Source: Lachnospiraceae bacterium YSB2008
GTDB taxonomy: Bacteria > Bacillota > Clostridia > Lachnospirales > Lachnospiraceae
Reading direction: 5' to 3'
NCBI GenBank assembly: GCA_000687655.1
Contig: JHWR01000009.1
Coordinates: forward strand, 1 to 64,000
Length of the DNA: 64,000 nt
Shown one piece after another: positions 59,037-64,000 of the stretch; positions within the stretch are counted from its first letter, which is position 1, and every line of letters starts with the position of its first letter. The notes beneath the pieces were generated by a model that was not told where the DNA came from, made no database searches, and was given only the letters and a program-made list of their open reading frames with translations. The position numbers and the translations under genes are program-made.

Positions 59037-61247
59037 TTACTTTGATTTCTTATTTCCCTTGCCGCCACGTTTTACAGCCTTCATATCTGACAGGCTGAGT
59101 TCGCCAAATGTATCGTTATTGTTGCCGCTTATAGCACTTGCTACACTGTCACCCTTTCTGAGTGATATAAGTGTAACTCCTCCGGCTCCCTTGCCCTGAA
59201 CAGGAAGTTCATCCGATCTTACCTTGATAGAGTAGCCGCCTTCTGTCTCTGCAACAACATATTCTTCTTCAAATCCAACATAAACAACCGCTGCCTTAAT
59301 GGCCTGGCTGGTCTTTCGGCTCGTATCAAAGAGCATTGAATTTACTCTCTTTGCCTTACCGTCTTTGGTTACAAATACAAAGTTTCTTGAGAAATCAAGC
59401 TCTGACATTGCGATAACCGCAACAACATCAGCAGTATTTGCCATTCCGCAGAACTCAAATATCTGGATACCCTTGTCAGTAATCCTGAACTTCTTATCCT
59501 TCTTCGTCTGCTTCTTAAGAATTTCAGATACCCTGATGATATGAATCATACCGTCACTGTCAAATACAGCAAGCCTGTCATCACTCATGCAATTAACTGC
59601 AAAGCGATAAGGCACATCCTGATTCTTCTCAAACATTGCCCTAGGTGCAGACTTCACATAGAAGAACCTGTCAAGAAGCACTGTCTCCTCAGTAGCCTGT
59701 ACAACTTCCTTCTCAAGAACCACTTCACCGAGATTCTCTATTACTGTTCTTCTCGGGATAGCGTATCTCTTCTTAAGATCCTCAATATCCTCAATCATCT
59801 GCTTCATCATAGCCTTATCGGATTTGAGGAGCTTTGTATATTTTGCAAGAAGCTTCTCAGCTTCAGCAAGTTCCTTCTTAAGTGCGTCGATTTCAAGTCC
59901 AATGAGCTTCTGCAGTCTCATTGCAAGGATTGCATCAGTCTGTCTTTCTGTGAAATGCAGTTCCTTAGCATCTGCTTCCGAACCTTTGTATCTGAACTTG
60001 ATATTCTCGGTCTTACCGAACATGAGGCACTCTCTTGCATCCTTAGGATTCTTTGAACCACGAAGAATCTCTATGATAAGATCGATAACGTCAACGGCCT
60101 CAAGAAGTCCTTCCTTAACTTCCTTGACTTCTTCCTGTTCTTTCTTCAGTGCAGTATACTTATCGCGGTAAACGGTCCATTTATACTCAGTATAAGTTTC
60201 AAGAACACGTTTCAGCCCCATAACTTCAGGGTGTTTGTTATAGATACAGTTAATATTTACGCCGTATGTATCCTCAAGTCCTGCCTTTTTATAGAGGACA
60301 TTGATAATCTTCTGAATCTCTTCATCTGTGGTACCCTTCTTAACATCGATACACAGACACTCGCCATCTTTTCCACCTCGGTCAGCAATATCCACAACCG
60401 CCGGAAGACTGCCTTTACGAACGAGATCCGCAACCGTGTTAAGGAACTTCTCAGTAGAACCGATCATAGTAAACGGAATCTCTGTCACACATATAGACTT
60501 TCTTCCTCGTCCGGCGTCTCTTATCTCAACCTTTCCACGCACGCGGAGTCTGCCGAGTCCGGTCTCATATATATTTCTCAGAGTTTCTCTGTCAACATTT
60601 ATGATTCCGCCCGTTGCAAAATCAGGTCCTTTAACAATCTCCAGAAGTTCATCAAGAGTTATGTCCGGATTCTCAAGATAAGCTATCTCAGCATCAGCTA
60701 TCTCTCCAAGGTTGTGTGTAGGGATATTCGTAGCCATTCCGACAGCGATTCCCGTAGCACCACTTGTGAGCATATTAGGAATAAGAAATGGAATGTGCAC
60801 CGGTTCCTTCTCCGTTCCATCGAAGTTCGGAACAAAATCACAATACTTAAGATCCTTAAGCCCCTCTTCCGCATACTTGCTTATACGAGCCTCTGTATAA
60901 CGCATGGCAGCTGCGCCTGAACCTGACAGATCACCAAAGTTACCGTGTGGATCTACAAGAGGTATAGGCAGTTTCCAGTTCTGCGCAAGATTTACAAGGC
61001 CCTCATATATAGAGCTGTCACCGTGAGGATGGTATTTACCCATCGTATCACCTACGATACGCGCACATTTTCTGTGAGGAGCCTCTGGCTTTGTCAGCTC
61101 TGAAAGCGAATACAGAATTCTCCTCTGAACAGGCTTAAGTCCATCCTTTACATCAGGAAGTGCTCTTTCTGTGATAACGGACATGGCGTAATCGACGTAA
61201 TCCTGCCCCATCTCCTCTTCATAATCAACTGATTTTATCTTTTCCAT
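59037..61247 (-). CDS. parC: Type IIA topoisomerase subunit A (ParC-like)
   Basis: The start is at the ATG at 61247 (MEKIKSVDYEEEMGQ), where homologues usually begin, with AAGGA before it. The 736-residue protein shows the quinolone-region motif HPHGDSSIYEGLV near 75, the catalytic Tyr in AAMRYTEARI near 115 and a beta-pinwheel C-domain. The GyrA-box (QRRGGKG) needed for DNA wrapping is not found, only KRGGKGNKKSK at the very end, which favours ParC. Its promoter is clear. Confidence 0.87.
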   Translation of the reverse strand: MEKIKSVDYEEEMGQDYVDYAMSVITERALPDVKDGLKPVQRRILYSLSELTKPEAPHRKCARIVGDTMGKYHPHGDSSIYEGLVNLAQNWKLPIPLVDPHGNFGDLSGSGAAAMRYTEARISKYAEEGLKDLKYCDFVPNFDGTEKEPVHIPFLIPNMLTSGATGIAVGMATNIPTHNLGEIADAEIAYLENPDITLDELLEIVKGPDFATGGIINVDRETLRNIYETGLGRLRVRGKVEIRDAGRGRKSICVTEIPFTMIGSTEKFLNTVADLVRKGSLPAVVDIADRGGKDGECLCIDVKKGTTDEEIQKIINVLYKKAGLEDTYGVNINCIYNKHPEVMGLKRVLETYTEYKWTVYRDKYTALKKEQEEVKEVKEGLLEAVDVIDLIIEILRGSKNPKDARECLMFGKTENIKFRYKGSEADAKELHFTERQTDAILAMRLQKLIGLEIDALKKELAEAEKLLAKYTKLLKSDKAMMKQMIEDIEDLKKRYAIPRRTVIENLGEVVLEKEVVQATEETVLLDRFFYVKSAPRAMFEKNQDVPYRFAVNCMSDDRLAVFDSDGMIHIIRVSEILKKQTKKDKKFRITDKGIQIFEFCGMANTADVVAVIAMSELDFSRNFVFVTKDGKAKRVNSMLFDTSRKTSQAIKAAVVYVGFEEEYVVAETEGGYSIKVRSDELPVQGKGAGGVTLISLRKGDSVASAISGNNNDTFGELSLSDMKAVKRGGKGNKKSK

Positions 61248-61327
61248 ATTGTTTGCTATCCTTTTATGATTCTTAAAATCAGAAAACCAAGTTTCCAATT
61301 AGCATGTCTTGTGCCAAACAGTTTGTA

Positions 61328-61356
61328 ATTATACCATATATAGCGATTCTTTTCAA
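61328..61356 (-). promoter_or_regulatory. Promoter of the parC-parE-metH operon
   Basis: On the minus strand TTGAAA (61351-61356), 17 bp, TATAAT (61328-61333) with an extended TGG. The start is near 61321, giving a leader of about 75 bases. Confidence 0.8.
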
Positions 61357-61377
61357 TCTAAATAACAGCTAAGTCGG

Positions 61378-61406
61378 TTGAAAGCATAGGTTTCTCATGT
61401 TATAAT
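61378..61406 (+). promoter_or_regulatory. Promoter of the SpoIIE-type phosphatase gene
   Basis: TTGAAA (61378-61383), 17 bp, TATAAT (61401-61406); the start is near 61413. Confidence 0.8.
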
Positions 61407-61449
61407 AATTCTGTATGTACTTATAATAGATATAAATCGGAGGTTGTCT

Positions 61450-63219
61450 ATGAAGTCTATGAAAAAGAAGGGAAAAGGGCGTAGAACTCTTGCTTACCAG
61501 ATATTCACACTCTTTCTGGCAGGCATTATTTTAGTTGATGTCCTGTCTTATTTTGGAATAAAAACATTTGTATCCAGGACTATACTCCGACAGAAAGAAA
61601 CCATGTCCGAGGGAATAGCTCTTGATGTTGACAATTCCGTAAAAGAATACGCTTCATATGACCTTGTTCTTGAATATCTGCTAGAGCACCAGGATGACGG
61701 CCTTGATCTTGAGTACGACAAAAGTGTCGAAACCAAGGCAAAAACTGCAGCCTTCCTGAAACGAAACCCTGAGCTTGATCTCAAGACAGTGACCAAGGAA
61801 GAATTTGAGGCGCTGACAGAGGACGATAAAAAGATCTATTCTGAAATAGTATTCAACAATCTGCTGATACGTTTCAATTCCATAAAAGCTTCATATGATA
61901 TTTCTTTCTTATACATATTTGCCGCTGAGGACAGTTATGATAAAGGCACATTCATAATCAGTGCCTCAGACGGAACTCAGACAAGAGGCACCGAAGTCGG
62001 AAATGCATATATATTCGGCACAGTTGCAGAGAATAATCCGGAGCAGGCTGCATTCTTTAAAAACTTAGATCATGAGGGTATACCCCAGTGTCAGGTTTAT
62101 AATAAAAATTTTCTGGACACTTACAGATATATGTTCCAGATAGGTGATATGAACATCGTCACCGGGATGACATTCGATATTTCTGAGATTGAATCCTCTG
62201 TAGCAACCATTACTCGCCAGTACCTGATACTCTTCACCATTCTTATGGTTTTACTCGTCATATTCTGTAGATTGCTTCTCCAGACATACGCTGTACGTCC
62301 GCTTAAGAAGCTTGAAAATAATGTAAATGAATATGCTGCAAATAAAGATGGCGAGAAAGTTAAAAAACAGCTTGAAACTATAACTGTTCAGAATGAGATT
62401 GGTTCTCTTTCCGATGGAATCTTTGAGATGATATGTGAGATTGAAACTCACTTGAAGGAGATAAAGGAAGTTACTGCTGAAAACGAACGTATCAGCGTAG
62501 AGCTTGATCTGGCTCAGAAAATACAGACAGACATGCTTCCAAGTACCTTCCCTGACAATAAGCACTTTGCCATCTATGCAACTACGGATCCTGCAAAAGA
62601 AGTCGGAGGTGACTTCTATGACTTCTTTATGCCTGACGAGGATCACATAGTTCTTGTTATGGCAGACGTTTCAGGAAAGGGTGTTCCGGCATCCCTCTTC
62701 ATGGTCATCGCCAAGGCACTCATCAAGAACAGAATGCTTCTGGGAGGTTCTCTGTCAGAAGTACTGAGGGATGTCAATTCACAGCTTTCCGAAGGAAATG
62801 CCGAAGGAATGTTTGTTACCGTATGGCTTGCAGTCGTTGATCTCAGAACAGGCAAAGGTATTGCAGCTAATGCCGGTCATGAACATCCGGTATTACGTCA
62901 TAAAGACGGCTCATACGAGCTTATAAAGTATCGTCACTCCATGGCTCTTGCAATGATTCCTGACGTTCCTTTTGAAGAACACGAATTTGAACTGGCTCCG
63001 GGTGACCGTATATTTGTTTATACTGACGGCCTTCCTGAAGCAAGACGCGGCGACGGTGAATTCTACGGAACAACCCGAATGCTGGAAGCTCTTAACCAGG
63101 AGCCTGATGTGAATCCTCAGAAAACCATTGAAAATGTAACGAACAATATGTCATCATTTGTAGCCGGTGCAGAGCAGTTTGATGACGTTACCATAATGGT
63201 ATTTGACTATATTGGTTAA
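61450..63219 (+). CDS. Membrane PP2C/SpoIIE-type Ser phosphatase with sensor
   Basis: The start is the ATG at 61450, 6 bases after GGAGG; a TTG at 61444 is also in frame. The 589-residue protein has a helix near 20-40, an extracellular sensor of about 215 residues, a second helix near 260-283, a HAMP domain, a coiled coil and a SpoIIE phosphatase domain with GGDFYDFF near 390, DVSGKGVPASLFM near 407 and TDGLPEARR near 525. The metal-binding Asp residues are present. It should dephosphorylate an anti-anti-sigma factor in response to an external signal; such a partner is not in the window. Confidence 0.92.
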   Translation: MKSMKKKGKGRRTLAYQIFTLFLAGIILVDVLSYFGIKTFVSRTILRQKETMSEGIALDVDNSVKEYASYDLVLEYLLEHQDDGLDLEYDKSVETKAKTAAFLKRNPELDLKTVTKEEFEALTEDDKKIYSEIVFNNLLIRFNSIKASYDISFLYIFAAEDSYDKGTFIISASDGTQTRGTEVGNAYIFGTVAENNPEQAAFFKNLDHEGIPQCQVYNKNFLDTYRYMFQIGDMNIVTGMTFDISEIESSVATITRQYLILFTILMVLLVIFCRLLLQTYAVRPLKKLENNVNEYAANKDGEKVKKQLETITVQNEIGSLSDGIFEMICEIETHLKEIKEVTAENERISVELDLAQKIQTDMLPSTFPDNKHFAIYATTDPAKEVGGDFYDFFMPDEDHIVLVMADVSGKGVPASLFMVIAKALIKNRMLLGGSLSEVLRDVNSQLSEGNAEGMFVTVWLAVVDLRTGKGIAANAGHEHPVLRHKDGSYELIKYRHSMALAMIPDVPFEEHEFELAPGDRIFVYTDGLPEARRGDGEFYGTTRMLEALNQEPDVNPQKTIENVTNNMSSFVAGAEQFDDVTIMVFDYIG

Positions 63220-63273
63220 TTATGTCAAAATATGATACCTACATATCATATAGATCAAGGATTATTAATCAAA

Positions 63274-64000
63274 ATGGAAAACAAGAAAAAAAGAAACAAC
63301 CTGATTGATATCATGAAGGGACTGCTTATTCTTGATGTTGCAGTGTATCATCTGATATACCGGGTTAAGGGAAGTATGTTCGATAATATAGTCCGGGAAA
63401 TAGGTTATCTTGCCATACCGATGTTCTTCTGTCTTGCAGGATACTTCTACCGTGACATAACCGGTTCTCTCATATCCGGTATCTGGAAACGAATCAAGAA
63501 GATACTCTTTCCGGTACTTGGAGTATCCGGAGTCCTTCTTTTACTCTTCGGCCCTTATTATATGCTCGTCCACCACTATACAGCCCACGACTGGCTTGGT
63601 GATATTCTGATGACCTATCTGAGACCTGAATTGATGGCTATCATATTACCGGAATTCAGCGGCGGTCAGTTGTTTAATAACATATCACCAGTGTGGTTTA
63701 TCTGGACACTTCTTTTTTCAACTCTGCTGTTTCTCCTATGCATGGAGTTTGCAAAGAAGAATAATGCAAGATTGATCATAACAACGATAGTACTGCTTGC
63801 CATCGGAATTGTGATGTATGTTCTTATACCTGCATTTTCATGGTGTCTCCAGATGACTCCATTCTATGCAGGAATCATGATGCTTGGCGTAATACTCAAT
63901 AGATTCACTGTTTTTGAGAAGCTCGAAAAGATCAACCTAGGAATATCTTCTGTAATAATGATTGCAGCGGCAATCGCTCATTATTTCATTTTTATGAATT
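63274..64000 (+). CDS. Acyltransferase family 3-like membrane protein (3' end outside window)
   Basis: The visible 242 residues start MENKKKRNNLIDIMKGLLILDVAVYHLIY, the typical acyltransferase-3 beginning with an IDxxKGLxI motif and the conserved His in helix 1, followed by at least six membrane helices (SPVWFIWTLLFS near 148). Members O-acetylate surface polysaccharides or other substrates. The ribosome site AAGG is far from the ATG, so the start is less certain. It lies 54 bp after the phosphatase gene. Confidence 0.85.
   Translation, partial: MENKKKRNNLIDIMKGLLILDVAVYHLIYRVKGSMFDNIVREIGYLAIPMFFCLAGYFYRDITGSLISGIWKRIKKILFPVLGVSGVLLLLFGPYYMLVHHYTAHDWLGDILMTYLRPELMAIILPEFSGGQLFNNISPVWFIWTLLFSTLLFLLCMEFAKKNNARLIITTIVLLAIGIVMYVLIPAFSWCLQMTPFYAGIMMLGVILNRFTVFEKLEKINLGISSVIMIAAAIAHYFIFMN

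Noticed and set aside
60231-60920. A 229-codon open frame on the plus strand
   Set aside because: It is antisense to parC and its composition is that of a shadow frame.

Overview
This 64 kb window looks like a chromosomal segment of a low-to-mid GC, Gram-positive anaerobe of the Clostridia. A Lachnospiraceae member of the Butyrivibrio type is the best guess. The evidence is indirect: AGGAGG-type ribosome sites, split methionine synthase, a MoxR/DUF58/transglutaminase cluster, a lipid-anchored GH9 cellulase, a glpO-like/DUF1667 redox module and a CvfB-like RNA-binding protein. No rRNA gene or species marker is present. Most genes are on the minus strand in long co-directional runs; two single tRNA genes lie on the plus strand.

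Layout. 1-490: left end of an IS200/IS605-type element with a truncated tnpA. 496-8167 (minus): acyl-ACP thioesterase, comEC, a GerMN-like lipoprotein, an orphan sensor kinase and ppk1; the last three overlap. 8367-10492 (plus): a LemA-family protein and a secreted coiled-coil M23 peptidase whose promoter carries a WalR-like box. 10620-25189 (minus): GH9 cellulase; transglutaminase, DUF58, MoxR, small lipoprotein, ABC solute-binding lipoprotein, RsuA and a membrane protein in a tightly overlapping series; then CorA, CvfB and an ABC exporter. 25335: tRNA-Gln(CUG). 25517-32497 (minus): a sodium/solute symporter, a small conserved protein, a DHH phosphoesterase and a 1,319-residue surface protein with three DUF11-type repeats. 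32873-36826: SDR dehydrogenase, pta, HAD phosphatase, pgeF, an XRE regulator and tRNA-Arg(ACG). 36872-46865 (minus): ftsH, glyA, uraA, a three-gene flavoprotein/DUF1667 module, a papain-like-fold protein and a voltage-gated K+ channel. 47056-53755: a DUF975/CmpB fusion, acylphosphatase, azlCD, an AIM24-type protein, a DUF212 protein, a PTS IIC permease and an orphan prepilin-like protein. 53889-61247 (minus): metH, its separately encoded activation domain, parE and parC. 61450-64000 (plus): a SpoIIE-type phosphatase with its own sensor, and a truncated acyltransferase.

How it works together. Much of the window concerns the cell surface: wall hydrolysis, surface-protein assembly, polysaccharide breakdown and uptake. 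The rest is one-carbon metabolism (glyA, metH and its activase), housekeeping (ftsH, topoisomerase IV, rsuA) and transport. Many promoters were readable by eye as TTGnnn-17-TATAAT-like pairs. Three of them (DHH operon, PTS IIC, azlCD) have an inverted repeat at or just after the predicted transcription start, which is where repressors usually bind.

I found no CRISPR array, prophage or complete mobile element. The candidates most worth follow-up are the K+ channel/papain-like-fold pair, the ppk1/orphan kinase/lipoprotein operon, the solute-binding and small lipoproteins embedded in the MoxR operon, and the mosaic surface protein with tandem repeats upstream.
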